From Amycolatopsis eburnea (lineage in GTDB: Bacteria; Actinomycetota; Actinomycetes; Mycobacteriales; Pseudonocardiaceae), in contig NZ_RSEC01000066.1 in the NCBI RefSeq assembly GCF_003937945.1, positions 248,001-312,000 on the forward strand: a stretch of DNA of 64,000 bases, read 5' to 3'. Below, one piece after another: positions 50,455-58,969 of this stretch. The position numbers were made by a program, and so were the translations under genes. Within the stretch, counting starts at the first letter, position 1, and each line of letters starts with the position of its first letter. A model generated the notes under the pieces. It saw nothing but the letters and a program-made list of their open reading frames with translations, was not told the DNA's origin and made no database searches.

Positions 50455-52151
50455 ACCCCGTCGCCCGCGCGGGACTCCCCTTCCTCGTCGCCGCCGCGGC
50501 CATCGCCGTCGGGTACGCGCTCAGCGTCGGGCTCGCCGGGTACTTCGTCTACCTCGGCGTCAGCGCCGTCGTCGCCGCCATCGCCTTGCTCGGACTCGGC
50601 GTCGTCACCGGCACCGCGGGCATGATCTCCCTCTGCCAGCTCACCTTCGCCGCGGTCGGCGCATTCGTCGTCTCGGCGTGCAACGTCGCCGGCGTGCCCG
50701 GCGGGTTCGTCACCTGGCTGCTGCTCGGCGGCCTCGCCGCCGCGATCGCGGGCGTCCTCGTCGGGCTGCCCGCGCTGCGGCTGCGGGGCATCACCCTCGC
50801 CGTGGTCACGCTCGGGCTGGCCGCGGCCGCCGACCTGACGCTCGTGCAGATCCAGTTCCCCGGCGCCACCGAAGGGCTGTCGGTCGAGCGGCCCGAGGCC
50901 TTCTCCGACGACCGGTCCTACTTCCTGTTCGCCGTGCTGGTGCTCGTCGCCTGCGGGCTGCTCGTGCACTTCCTGCGCCGCGGGCGCTGGGGCAGCAGCT
51001 GGCACCTGGTCGCCTTCTCCGAACGCGGGACCGCCGCCGTCGGGGCGGGCGTGCGGACGTCCAAGCTCACGGCGTTCGCGGTCAGCGCCGCGCTCGGCGG
51101 GATCAGTGGCGGCCTGCTCACCGGCCAGGTCGGCCTCGCCTTCCCGGCGAGCTTCACCGCCATCCAGTCCCTCGCCCTCTACGTCCTGGCCATCATGTCC
51201 GGCGCGCACCTGATCGACATGGCCGTGTTCGGCGCGCTGCTCTGGGTCGCCGTCCCCGAACTGCTGAAACGCTGGGGCGTGCCGCAGGACTGGGGTTTCG
51301 TCGTGTTCGGCGTGCTCGGCGTCCAGGCCCTCACCGGCCGCGGCAACCTCGGCACGGCCGTGCGGAACCTCTGGTACCGCCGCGGGACCACCGCCGGCGT
51401 CGGGCTCACCGCCGAAGTCGCCGACGTCGAGCCGCTGCCGCCCGGCGACCCCGTGCTGGAGGTGCGCGGGCTGAGTGTCTCCTTCGGACACGTGGCCGCG
51501 TTGTCCGATGTGGACATCGCCGTGCCGGAACGCGGGATCCTCGGGGTGATCGGGCCGAACGGCGCGGGGAAGTCCACTTTGGTCGACGCGATCAGCGGCT
51601 TCCTCCCCCGGGCTGCCGGCACAGTCACGCTCGACGGCCGGCCGCTCACCGGCTCGCCCACCCGCCGGGCCCGCGCCGGGCTGCGGCGGACGTTCCAGCA
51701 GGACCGCGTCCCGCCCGGGCTCACCGTCGGCGCGTACGTGCGGTTCGTCGCCCGCCGGAGGCTGACCGCCCGGGAAGCCGCCGACGCGCTGGAGTTCTTC
51801 GGCTGCCCGCCTCCGCGCACGCCGTTGTCCCGGGTGGACGCGGGCGCGCGGCGGCTCGTCGAGGTGGTCGGGCACCTGCTCGCGAAGCCCCGGGTGCTGC
51901 TGCTCGACGAGCCCGCGGCCGGCCTGCCGCACGAGGAGCACGTCGCCTTCGGGCGGCGGCTGCGCCAGGTCCCGGCCCGGTTCGGGGTGTCGGTGCTGCT
52001 CATCGAGCACGACCTCGACCTGGTGCGGTCGGTCTGCGACACGCTCACGGTCCTCGACTTCGGCCAGGTGCTGGCGAGCGGGCCGCAGGCGGACGTGCTG
52101 GCCGACCCGGCCGTCCTGAAGGCCTACATGGGTGAAACGGAGCTGCTGTGA
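50439..52151 (+). CDS. Fused ABC permease-ATPase (LivM-LivG)
   Basis: Fusion protein of 570 residues. Residues about 1-310 form the LivM-type permease with about nine helices and the GTAGMISLCQLTFAAVGAF signature near 54. Residues about 330-570 form the LivG-type ATPase with Walker A IGPNGAGKST near 366, a LRRTFQQDRVPPGLTV Q-loop, an altered signature RVDAGARRLVEVV in place of LSGGQ, and Walker B VLLLDEPAAG. Such fusions are common in this importer class. The altered signature is worth noting. GTG 50439 is preceded by AAAGGCGG. It overlaps livF by 4 bp. Confidence 0.83.
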   Translation: MRLAEHPVARAGLPFLVAAAAIAVGYALSVGLAGYFVYLGVSAVVAAIALLGLGVVTGTAGMISLCQLTFAAVGAFVVSACNVAGVPGGFVTWLLLGGLAAAIAGVLVGLPALRLRGITLAVVTLGLAAAADLTLVQIQFPGATEGLSVERPEAFSDDRSYFLFAVLVLVACGLLVHFLRRGRWGSSWHLVAFSERGTAAVGAGVRTSKLTAFAVSAALGGISGGLLTGQVGLAFPASFTAIQSLALYVLAIMSGAHLIDMAVFGALLWVAVPELLKRWGVPQDWGFVVFGVLGVQALTGRGNLGTAVRNLWYRRGTTAGVGLTAEVADVEPLPPGDPVLEVRGLSVSFGHVAALSDVDIAVPERGILGVIGPNGAGKSTLVDAISGFLPRAAGTVTLDGRPLTGSPTRRARAGLRRTFQQDRVPPGLTVGAYVRFVARRRLTAREAADALEFFGCPPPRTPLSRVDAGARRLVEVVGHLLAKPRVLLLDEPAAGLPHEEHVAFGRRLRQVPARFGVSVLLIEHDLDLVRSVCDTLTVLDFGQVLASGPQADVLADPAVLKAYMGETELL

Positions 52152-52840
52152 ACGCGTTGCGAGTCCACGGGCTGACGGTCAAGCGCGGCGCCGGACCGGT
52201 CATCCGCGACGTCGACCTCGTCCTCGAACCGGGCCGGATCACCGCGCTGGTCGGGCCGAACGGGGCCGGGAAGACGAGCCTGCTGGAGGCCGTGTCGGGG
52301 GTGGTGCCGCCGTCGGCGGGCAGCGTCCACCTGGCCGGGGTGAACGTCACCCGGCACTCCCGCGTCGCGCGGGCGCGGCTCGGGCTGGCGCACATCGAGC
52401 AGGGCCGGGCGGTGTTCCCCGGGCTGACGGTGCTGGAGAACCTCCGCCTGACCGCCCGCACGCCGGCGGCCGTCGACGAAGTGCTCGCGCTGTTCCCCGA
52501 GCTGGAGAAGCGCCGGGACTCCGCCGCGGCTCTGCTGTCGGGCGGCGAGCAGCAGATGGTCGTGCTGGCGCGGGCGTTCGCGGCGAAACCGGCGTTCCTG
52601 CTCATCGACGAGATGTCGCTGGGCCTGGCCCCGGTGGTGTTCACGCGCCTGCTGCCGGTGGTCACGCGGTTCGCCGAAGAGGGCGCGGCGATCCTGCTGG
52701 TCGAGCAGTTCACGCACCTGGCGCTCGGCGTCGCGCAGGAGGCGGTGGTCGTCTCGTCGGGCCGCGTCACCTACTCCGGCGCCGCCCAGGCCCTCCTCGA
52801 CTCCCCCACCACCCTGCACTCGGCCTACCTCGGGTCCTGA
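52148..52840 (+). CDS. livF: Branched-chain-type ABC transporter ATPase (LivF)
   Basis: ATPase of 230 residues, the normal LivF length. Walker A VGPNGAGKTS lies near residue 36, the ABC signature LLSGGEQQMVVLARA near 132, Walker B FLLIDEMSLGLAP near 154 and the switch His region is replaced by VEQFTHLALG. It would act with the LivG half of the preceding fusion protein. GTG 52148 overlaps its stop (GTGA). It ends the importer operon and is convergent with an SDR gene, 1 bp apart. Confidence 0.87.
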   Translation: MNALRVHGLTVKRGAGPVIRDVDLVLEPGRITALVGPNGAGKTSLLEAVSGVVPPSAGSVHLAGVNVTRHSRVARARLGLAHIEQGRAVFPGLTVLENLRLTARTPAAVDEVLALFPELEKRRDSAAALLSGGEQQMVVLARAFAAKPAFLLIDEMSLGLAPVVFTRLLPVVTRFAEEGAAILLVEQFTHLALGVAQEAVVVSSGRVTYSGAAQALLDSPTTLHSAYLGS

Positions 52841-52841
52841 C

Positions 52842-53642
52842 TCACATCCCGGCGCGCTCGAAGGCCAGCGTCGGGAGGTCGACGGCGTGGGCGCCGCCGT
52901 CGGCCACCAGGACCGCGCCCGTGACGTACGACGACTCCGCCGAGCCCAGGAACCGCACGATCGCCGCGATCTCCTCGGGCTCGGCCGGGCGGCGCAGCGG
53001 GACCTCGGCCGTCACGCGGCGGTAGCCCTCGTCGTGGCCGCCGGTGAAGCCCGCGGCCGCGGCGAACTGGTCCATCTCGCCGTCCGCCATCGGGGTCCGG
53101 ACCCAGCCCGGGCAGACCGCGTTCGCGCGCACCCCGCGCGGTCCGAAGTCGCGGGCGATCGAGCGGGTCAGGCCGATCAGCGCGTGCTTCGCGACGGTGT
53201 AGCCGGCGACGTTCGGCCCGGCGAACAACCCGGCCAGCGACGACACGACGACGACCTGCCCGCCCGTCTCCACCAGCGACGGCAGCGCGGCCCGGCAGAG
53301 CACGAACGCGCTCGACAGGTTCGAGCGCAGGGCCAGCTCCCACTCCTCGTCGCCGGTGTCGACGACCGACGACAGGCCGTGCCCGCCGGCGTTGGCGACG
53401 ACGACGTCGAGCCGTCCGTGCTTGCCGATGATCTCGGCGATCGCGTTTTCGGCGTCCTCGCGCACGCTCGCGTCGCAGGCGATGACGTGGGCGCCGGTTT
53501 CCGCGGCCACCTTCTCGAGGGGTTCGCGCCGCCGTCCCAGCACGACCACGTGCGCGCCTTCGCCCGCGTAACGCCGAGCGACGGCCGCGCCGATGCCGGT
53601 GCCGCCGCCGGTGATCGCGACGACCTTGCCAGATGAGTCCAC
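52842..53642 (-). CDS. Short-chain dehydrogenase/reductase
   Basis: NAD(P)-dependent oxidoreductase of 266 residues. The cofactor motif TGGGTGIG lies near residue 11, NAGG near 84, the catalytic Ser in VVVSSLAG near 137 and YTVAKH near 151, so the classical SDR tetrad is complete. The C-terminus has the usual SSYVTGAVLVADGG. The enzyme probably oxidises an alcohol or reduces a ketone in the amine degradation pathway. GTG 53640-53642. It is followed, 13 bp upstream in gene order, by a second SDR on the same strand. Confidence 0.84.
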   Translation of the reverse strand: MDSSGKVVAITGGGTGIGAAVARRYAGEGAHVVVLGRRREPLEKVAAETGAHVIACDASVREDAENAIAEIIGKHGRLDVVVANAGGHGLSSVVDTGDEEWELALRSNLSSAFVLCRAALPSLVETGGQVVVVSSLAGLFAGPNVAGYTVAKHALIGLTRSIARDFGPRGVRANAVCPGWVRTPMADGEMDQFAAAAGFTGGHDEGYRRVTAEVPLRRPAEPEEIAAIVRFLGSAESSYVTGAVLVADGGAHAVDLPTLAFERAGM

Positions 53643-53655
53643 TGTGGATCCTTTC

Positions 53656-54354
53656 CTAGGCGGGGAACGCCGAGCGGGCCGACATCCCGAAGTCGGCCAG
53701 CAGGGCTTGGCCGTTGACCGGCCGCGAAGCCGGGGACGCGAGGAACAGCACCTGCCGGGCGACGTCGGCGGCGGCCTGGACCGGGAACGCGGGGTCGTCC
53801 AGGACGGCGCCGAGGTCGGCGCGCGCCATCGGCGTGTCCACCACCGACGGGCAGACGCAGTTGACCCGGATCCCGGGCAGCTCGACGGCCAGCGCGCGGG
53901 TCATCGCGACCACCGCGCCCTTGGACGCGCAGTAGGGCACCATGCCCGGCGCGGCCGTGAACGCCGAGTCGCTGCCGAGCAGGACCACCGCGCCGCCGTC
54001 GGCCAGCCACGGCAGCGCGTGCTTGACCAGCAGGAACTGCCCGGTGACGTTGACGGCGAGGACACGCGCGACGTCGGCCGCCGCGGTCGCGGCCAGCGGC
54101 GCGCCGACCGGGCCGGAGATCCCGGCGCAGCCGACGACCGCGTCGAGACCGCCGAACCCGCCCGCGACCTCCGCCACCGCGGCGGCCAGCGCGGGCTCGT
54201 CGGTGACGTCGGCCTGGACGACGCCGGGGCCGGGCTCGCGGTCGATGACGCCGACCCGCGCCCCCTCGGCGCGGAACGCCCGCGCGCAGGCCAGCCCGAT
54301 GCCGGACACCCCGCCGGTCACGAGGACCGCCCGGTCGTCGAGGTCTGTTCGCAT
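53656..54354 (-). CDS. Short-chain dehydrogenase/reductase
   Basis: SDR of 232 residues. The cofactor motif TGGVSGIG lies near residue 15, CAGISGP near 77, Ser in VVLLGSDSAF near 127 and YCASKG near 141; the C-terminal ASRPVNGQALLADFG is usual. The ATG at 54352-54354 is chosen over an upstream in-frame start because the first strand follows at once. It is divergent from the amine oxidase gene with a 113-bp shared promoter region and forms an operon with the other SDR. Confidence 0.84.
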   Translation of the reverse strand: MRTDLDDRAVLVTGGVSGIGLACARAFRAEGARVGVIDREPGPGVVQADVTDEPALAAAVAEVAGGFGGLDAVVGCAGISGPVGAPLAATAAADVARVLAVNVTGQFLLVKHALPWLADGGAVVLLGSDSAFTAAPGMVPYCASKGAVVAMTRALAVELPGIRVNCVCPSVVDTPMARADLGAVLDDPAFPVQAAADVARQVLFLASPASRPVNGQALLADFGMSARSAFPA

Positions 54355-54467
54355 GCGCCCATCCTCACCGCGGGCGGCGATCACGTGGTTGGCCCCGAGC
54401 GCAGCGTTGTTGTCCGCGCCCGCACGGGCGATGGCGCGCGTCCGCGGCCGGGCCGAGACTGGCCAGG

Positions 54468-56327
54468 GTGAGCACGCCGCACCCCCTCGACCCGCTGACC
54501 GCCGCCGAACTCCGCGCGGGCCGCGCGATCCTCGCCGAAGCCGGGCTGGCCGGCGGCACGATCCGCGTCCCGCAGGTCCTCCCCTTCGAACCCGCCAAGG
54601 AGGACGTGCGCGCCGGTGCCGGCGACCGCCGCCTCCGCTACACGCTGCTGGACACCGCCACCGGCCGGGCCGGGGAGGCCGTGGTGTCGGTGACCAAGCA
54701 GGAACTGCTCTCCTGGGACGACTGGGCCGAGGCCGACGGGCAGCCGTCGTACCTGTTCGAGGAGTACGCGCTGGCCGAGCAGCTGACCAAGGCGTCGCCG
54801 GACTGGCAGGCCGCGATGGCGCGCCGCGGCCTCGCCGACCGGATCGGCCACGCCTTCTGCGCGCCCCTGGCGCCCGGGTACTTCGGCCGCGAGGACGAGA
54901 CCGGTCGCGTCATGCGCTCGCTGACGTTCCTGCGCGAGGACGACGGCGACAGCCCGTGGGCGCACCCCGTCGAAGGCCTGATCGCGCACCTGAACCTGAC
55001 GCAGCGGCGCGTGCTCCGCGTCGAAGACGAAGGCGACGTCCCGGTGCCCGCCGAGCACGGGCGCTACACCGGCGTCCCGGCCCGCACGACGCTCAAGCCG
55101 ATCGAGATCACCCAGCCCGACGGCCCGAGCTTCACCGTCGACGGCAGCGAGGTGACCTGGGAGGGCTGGCGCCTGCGCGTCGGGTTCAACGCCCGCGAAG
55201 GCCTGACGCTGCACCAGATCGGCTTCCAGGACCGGCCGGTCCTCTACCGGGCTTCCGTCCCCGAGATGGTCGTCCCGTACGGGGACGTCGCGCCCGGCCG
55301 GTTCTGGATCAGCTACTTCGACGCCGGGGAGTACCAGTTCGGCAAGAACGGCAACGACCTGTGGCTCGGCTGCGACTGCGTCGGCGTCATCCACTACTTC
55401 CCCGCGTGGGTCGCCGACGACCGCGGCGAGCCGGTCGAGATCCCGCGGGCGATCTGCCTGCACGAAGAGGACGACGGCATCCTCTGGAAGCACACCGACC
55501 TCGCCGGGCGGCCGGAGGTGCGCCGCTCGCGGCGGCTGGTGGTGTCCTCGATCTCCACCATCGGCAACTACGACTACGGCCACTACTGGTACTTCCACCT
55601 CGACGGCTCGATCTCGTTCGAGGCGAAGGCCACCGGCGTCGTCTTCTGCGGCGCCGGCACACCCGGCGAGGACCAGCCGCACGCGACCGAGCTCGCGCCC
55701 GGCCTGTTCGCGCCGGTGCACCAGCACCTGTTCTGCGCGCGGCTCGACGTCGAGGTCGACGGCAACCGCACCAGCCTGCACGAGGTCGACGTCGAAGGCG
55801 TGCCGACCGGGCCGGGCAACCCGTACGGCAACGCGTTCACCTGGCGGAGCACGCCGCTGCGGACCGAGCGGGAGGCGATGCGCCTGGCCGATCCCGCCCG
55901 CGCCCGTGTCTGGGAGGTCCGCAGCGCTTCGCGGACGAACCGGCTCGGCAAGCCGACCGCCTACCAGCTGGTGCCGAGCCCGTCGGCGACGCTGCTCGCG
56001 CAGCCGGACGCGACTGTGCACGCCCGCGCGACGTTCGCGACCAAGCACCTGTGGGCGACGCCGTACCGCGAAGACGAGCAGTTCCCCGCCGGTGACCGGC
56101 CGAACGCCCACCCCGGCGGCGCGGGCCTGCCCGCCTGGACCGCCGCCGACCGCGACCTCGTCGACACCGACCTCGTGCTGTGGCACGTATTCGGCCCCAC
56201 CCACGTCCCCCGCCCCGAGGACTGGCCGGTGATGCCGGTCGACCGCTCCGGGTTCCTGTTCCGGCCGTACGGGTTCCTCGACCGCAACCCCGCGCTCGAC
56301 GTCCCGTCCGGCGACCACTGCGCCTGA
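54468..56327 (+). CDS. Copper amine oxidase (primary-amine oxidase)
   Basis: Quinoprotein of 619 residues that oxidises primary amines to aldehydes with release of ammonia and hydrogen peroxide. Small N2/N3 domains (about 1-200) are followed by the large beta-sandwich catalytic domain. The tyrosine that becomes topaquinone is residue 368 in TIGNYDYGHYW, matching the N-Y-D/E-Y consensus. The catalytic base is Asp near 285 in SYFDAGEY. Copper ligands are the HQH pair at 419/421 and the His in FGPTHVPRPEDWPVMP. No signal peptide is seen, so it is cytoplasmic. Substrates of such actinomycete enzymes include tyramine, phenethylamine and histamine. GTG 54468. MoaF-like and FeaR-like neighbours support a biogenic-amine role. 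Confidence 0.88.
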   Translation: MSTPHPLDPLTAAELRAGRAILAEAGLAGGTIRVPQVLPFEPAKEDVRAGAGDRRLRYTLLDTATGRAGEAVVSVTKQELLSWDDWAEADGQPSYLFEEYALAEQLTKASPDWQAAMARRGLADRIGHAFCAPLAPGYFGREDETGRVMRSLTFLREDDGDSPWAHPVEGLIAHLNLTQRRVLRVEDEGDVPVPAEHGRYTGVPARTTLKPIEITQPDGPSFTVDGSEVTWEGWRLRVGFNAREGLTLHQIGFQDRPVLYRASVPEMVVPYGDVAPGRFWISYFDAGEYQFGKNGNDLWLGCDCVGVIHYFPAWVADDRGEPVEIPRAICLHEEDDGILWKHTDLAGRPEVRRSRRLVVSSISTIGNYDYGHYWYFHLDGSISFEAKATGVVFCGAGTPGEDQPHATELAPGLFAPVHQHLFCARLDVEVDGNRTSLHEVDVEGVPTGPGNPYGNAFTWRSTPLRTEREAMRLADPARARVWEVRSASRTNRLGKPTAYQLVPSPSATLLAQPDATVHARATFATKHLWATPYREDEQFPAGDRPNAHPGGAGLPAWTAADRDLVDTDLVLWHVFGPTHVPRPEDWPVMPVDRSGFLFRPYGFLDRNPALDVPSGDHCA

Positions 56328-56332
56328 GACAG

Positions 56333-56349
56333 CCGGGGCCATGCCCCGG
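56333..56349 (+). terminator. Small GC hairpin after the amine oxidase gene
   Basis: CCGGGGC (56333-56339) and GCCCCGG (56343-56349) form a 7-bp stem with a 3-nt loop, 5 bp after the stop. A second possible pairing of GGGGG and CCCCC follows (about 56352-56377). It may attenuate read-through into the MoaF-like gene. Confidence 0.45.
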
Positions 56350-56400
56350 GCCGGGGGCTTCGCCACCCGGACCCCCGACCGATATCTGTGAGGACTCCCC

Positions 56401-57177
56401 TTGACGACACTCTCGGACACCTCGACCTGGCTGCCCCTCGACGGCCTCGCCCCGGGCTTCGACGCGAACAAGGCCCCCGTGGTCGGCGACCTGCACGGCC
56501 GCACGTTCGTCCTGCACGACGACGGCGACGGCCCGGACCGCACCGCCCGCTTCACCGGCACGCGCGTCGCGTGGGACGGCGCGACCGTCCTGTGCGAGAC
56601 GTTCCTCGTCGATCCCGACCTGTACTACGTCCAGCTCCACCCCGCGCCGCGCGAGGCGGTGTCTCTCCTGCTGGACCTGCGCGAGGGCCGCGCCCTGGTC
56701 GTCACCACCACGATCGGGGACAGCGGCACCCCGCGCGTCACCCAGGAGTTCCGGCCCGCGACGCTCGACGGCTTCGAAGCTCGCGGCGAGGCGATGGCCC
56801 CGAGCACCGCGCTGATCGGGCGCCGGGTGGTGTGGGTCTACAGCCGCGAGCACGCCTACGAACACGTCTACCTCAGCCCGCACTGGTACACCTGGCAGTG
56901 CCTGGCCGGCCCCGAGCGCGGGCTCGCCGACACCGACGAGAACACCGTGTACCGGATCCGCCCCGGAATCCACGTGTTCGCCTGGCGGGAGAAGGTCATC
57001 CCGTGCGCGTCGGTCACCGTCGCCGACCACCGCGACGCCCGGCGGCTGCGCTCCCACGGCGTCCTCTTCGGACTGGACGGCACCGGGGAGCGCCCGACGC
57101 ACTTCACGTTCGGCGCGTACGGTCGGCTGCTGAGCACCACCGTGCACCCCGACGGCCTGGACCCGGCGGAGGGCTGA
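56401..57177 (+). CDS. MoaF-like protein (second paralog)
   Basis: Cytoplasmic protein of 258 residues with the same layout as the protein at 47109-47870. The shared signature is HAYEHVYLSPHWYTWQCLAG near residue 158, followed by HVFAWREKVIPCASVTV strands. The rest of the two proteins is quite different, so the duplication is old or the genes were acquired separately. A TTG start at 56401 is used because GAGGA lies 9 nt upstream and no ATG or GTG fits. It follows the amine oxidase gene by 73 bp, separated by a hairpin, and precedes the amidohydrolase by 1 bp. Confidence 0.72.
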   Translation: MTTLSDTSTWLPLDGLAPGFDANKAPVVGDLHGRTFVLHDDGDGPDRTARFTGTRVAWDGATVLCETFLVDPDLYYVQLHPAPREAVSLLLDLREGRALVVTTTIGDSGTPRVTQEFRPATLDGFEARGEAMAPSTALIGRRVVWVYSREHAYEHVYLSPHWYTWQCLAGPERGLADTDENTVYRIRPGIHVFAWREKVIPCASVTVADHRDARRLRSHGVLFGLDGTGERPTHFTFGAYGRLLSTTVHPDGLDPAEG

Positions 57178-57178
57178 A

Positions 57179-58789
57179 GTGGCCGCCGACCTGGTGCTGA
57201 CCAACGCCGTGGTGTACACAGTGGACGCCGCGCGGCCGTGGGCGTCCGCGCTCGCGGTGTCCGGCGGGAAGATCGTCGCGCTCGAAGACGCCGAGCGCGG
57301 GCCGAAGACGGAGGTCCTCGACCTCGGCGGCGCGTTCGTCCTGCCGGGACTGGTCGACGTGCACAACCACCACGCGATGGCCGGGCGCGCCGACCTGTTC
57401 GAACTGACCTTCGGCGCCGACGCGGGCCTGGACGACATCCTCGGCCTGGTCCGGGCGCGCGCGGCGACGCTCGGCCCGGACGAGTGGCTGACCGGCGGCG
57501 CGTGGGCGTCCACTTTGGTCCCGGTGCTGTCCACATCGGCCGCCCGGCGGGCACTGGACGACGCCGCGGGCGGGCGCCCGGTGTCCCTTTCGGACGACAG
57601 CAGGCACAACCGCTGGGTCAGCACCCGCGCCCTGGAACTGGCTGGGATCACGGCGGCCACCCCGGACCCGCCCGGCGGCGTCGTCGTCCGCGACGGCGCC
57701 GAACCCAGCGGCCTCCTGCTCGAGGCGGCCGGCGTCCTGGTCGAGCGCGTGACCGGCACCTTGACGGCGGAGCAGCACCGCCGGGCGTCGCAGCGCGCGA
57801 TCGAGATCCTGCACGGCTTCGGCGTCACGGCGTTCCAGGACGCCGGAGTCTCGACCGACATCCTGGGCGCCCTGCAGTCACTCGACCTGGCCGGCGAGCT
57901 GGACGCGTGGGTGGTGACGTCGCTGCTGGTCAACGACCCGATCTTCGGCTTCGACCCGGTCGGCGCGCCGTTGCTGGAGATGGCGGACGCCTACCGGAGC
58001 CAGCACCACCGCCCGGACTTCGTGAAGATCTTCCTCGACGGCGTCCCGCCGACCCGCACGGCGGCGTTCCTCGAGCCCTACCTTCCCGACGAGACGCACG
58101 GCGGGTGTTTCCACGGCTCGACGACGATGCCCCCGGCCGAACTGACCGAATGGCTCCTGAAAGCCGCCGCGGCCGGCCTGTCGGCGAAGGTCCACTGCAC
58201 CGGCGACGCGTCGGTGCGGCAGTTCCTGGACGCCGTCGAGCAGGTGCGGGCCGCGGGGTTCACCGACACCCGGTTCCAGGTGGCGCACGGCCAGTTCGTG
58301 CACCCCGACGACCTGCCGCGCTTCGCCGCGCTGGGCGTGGCCGCGGACATCTCGCCGTTCCTGTGGGTGCCGGGCGTGATCCCGTCGGCGATCGCCGAGG
58401 TGCTCCCGGCGTCGCGAGCCTCGCGGATGCAGCCGAACCGGGCCCTTCTGGACAGCGGCGCGCTGGTCGCGGGCGGGTCGGACTGGCCGGTGAGCGAGTC
58501 GCCGAACGCGTGGGAGGGCATCGCGGGGCTGGTCACCCGGGAGGACCCGTTCGGGCGCCGGCCGGGTGCGCTGTGGCCGGAGCAGGCGATCACCCTCGCG
58601 GAGGCGATCGAGGCGTTCACCCTGGGCGGAGCGCGCGCGTGCGGGCTCGACGACGTGACGGGGGCGCTGACGCCGGGGCGGTCGGCGGACTTCGTGGTGC
58701 TGGACCGGGATCCGTTCCGGACTTCCCGGGTGGCGGAGACGAAGGTCGTGGAGACGTGGTTCGCCGGGCGGCGGGTGTTCGAGCGCTGA
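57179..58789 (+). CDS. Amidohydrolase of the YtcJ type
   Basis: Metal-dependent hydrolase of 536 residues. The N-terminal beta domain (LVLTNAVVYTVDAARPWASA) leads to the metal site GLVDVHNHHAM near residue 60. Further ligands are KVHCTGDAS near 339, QVAHGQFVHP near 366 and GSDWPVS near 434; ADFVVLDRDPF ends the composite beta domain. YtcJ-type enzymes hydrolyse amides and related bonds; the substrate is unknown, perhaps an N-acylated or amide intermediate of amine breakdown. GTG 57179 lies one base after the MoaF-like stop, so they are cotranscribed. A family A repeat follows 36 bp after the stop. Confidence 0.83.
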   Translation: MAADLVLTNAVVYTVDAARPWASALAVSGGKIVALEDAERGPKTEVLDLGGAFVLPGLVDVHNHHAMAGRADLFELTFGADAGLDDILGLVRARAATLGPDEWLTGGAWASTLVPVLSTSAARRALDDAAGGRPVSLSDDSRHNRWVSTRALELAGITAATPDPPGGVVVRDGAEPSGLLLEAAGVLVERVTGTLTAEQHRRASQRAIEILHGFGVTAFQDAGVSTDILGALQSLDLAGELDAWVVTSLLVNDPIFGFDPVGAPLLEMADAYRSQHHRPDFVKIFLDGVPPTRTAAFLEPYLPDETHGGCFHGSTTMPPAELTEWLLKAAAAGLSAKVHCTGDASVRQFLDAVEQVRAAGFTDTRFQVAHGQFVHPDDLPRFAALGVAADISPFLWVPGVIPSAIAEVLPASRASRMQPNRALLDSGALVAGGSDWPVSESPNAWEGIAGLVTREDPFGRRPGALWPEQAITLAEAIEAFTLGGARACGLDDVTGALTPGRSADFVVLDRDPFRTSRVAETKVVETWFAGRRVFER

Positions 58790-58824
58790 CCCGCGGCCAC
58801 CCGGCGCTGTCCTCGCGGAACGCC

Positions 58825-58871
58825 ATGAAAGGGTCGTTCACCTCGCCGGACGCCATGAACGACCCTTTCAT
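58825..58871 (+). repeat. Family A hairpin repeat, 47 bp
   Basis: ATGAAAGGGTCGTTCA (58825-58840) and its complement (58856-58871) enclose a 15-nt loop, CCTCGCCGGACGCCA. It is the reverse-complement counterpart of 7634-7680, with the same stem and 13 of 15 loop positions. It sits between the amidohydrolase and TetR genes and may also end the former's transcript. Confidence 0.75.
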
Positions 58872-58914
58872 GACATCTCCGGACCGGAGCGCCAGCCGCG
58901 GCCACCCCGTGCTG

Positions 58915-58956
58915 TACTCGTCAGTACTTTCTCCTACACTGGTAGAGAAACCAGTG
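58915..58956. promoter_or_regulatory. TetR operator candidates
   Basis: Two inverted repeats precede the TetR gene: TACT-CGTC-AGTA (58915-58926) and CACTGGT-AGAGAA-ACCAGTG (58937-58956). The second is perfect over 7-bp arms and ends 13 bp before the GTG start, a usual place for an autoregulatory TetR site. Confidence 0.5.
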
Positions 58957-58969
58957 CGGGAGGTGCCGG

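Noticed and set aside
47109..57177. Molybdenum cofactor biosynthesis function for the MoaF-like genes
   Set aside because: No moaA-E, moeA or molybdoenzyme gene is in the window; the context is amine oxidation.
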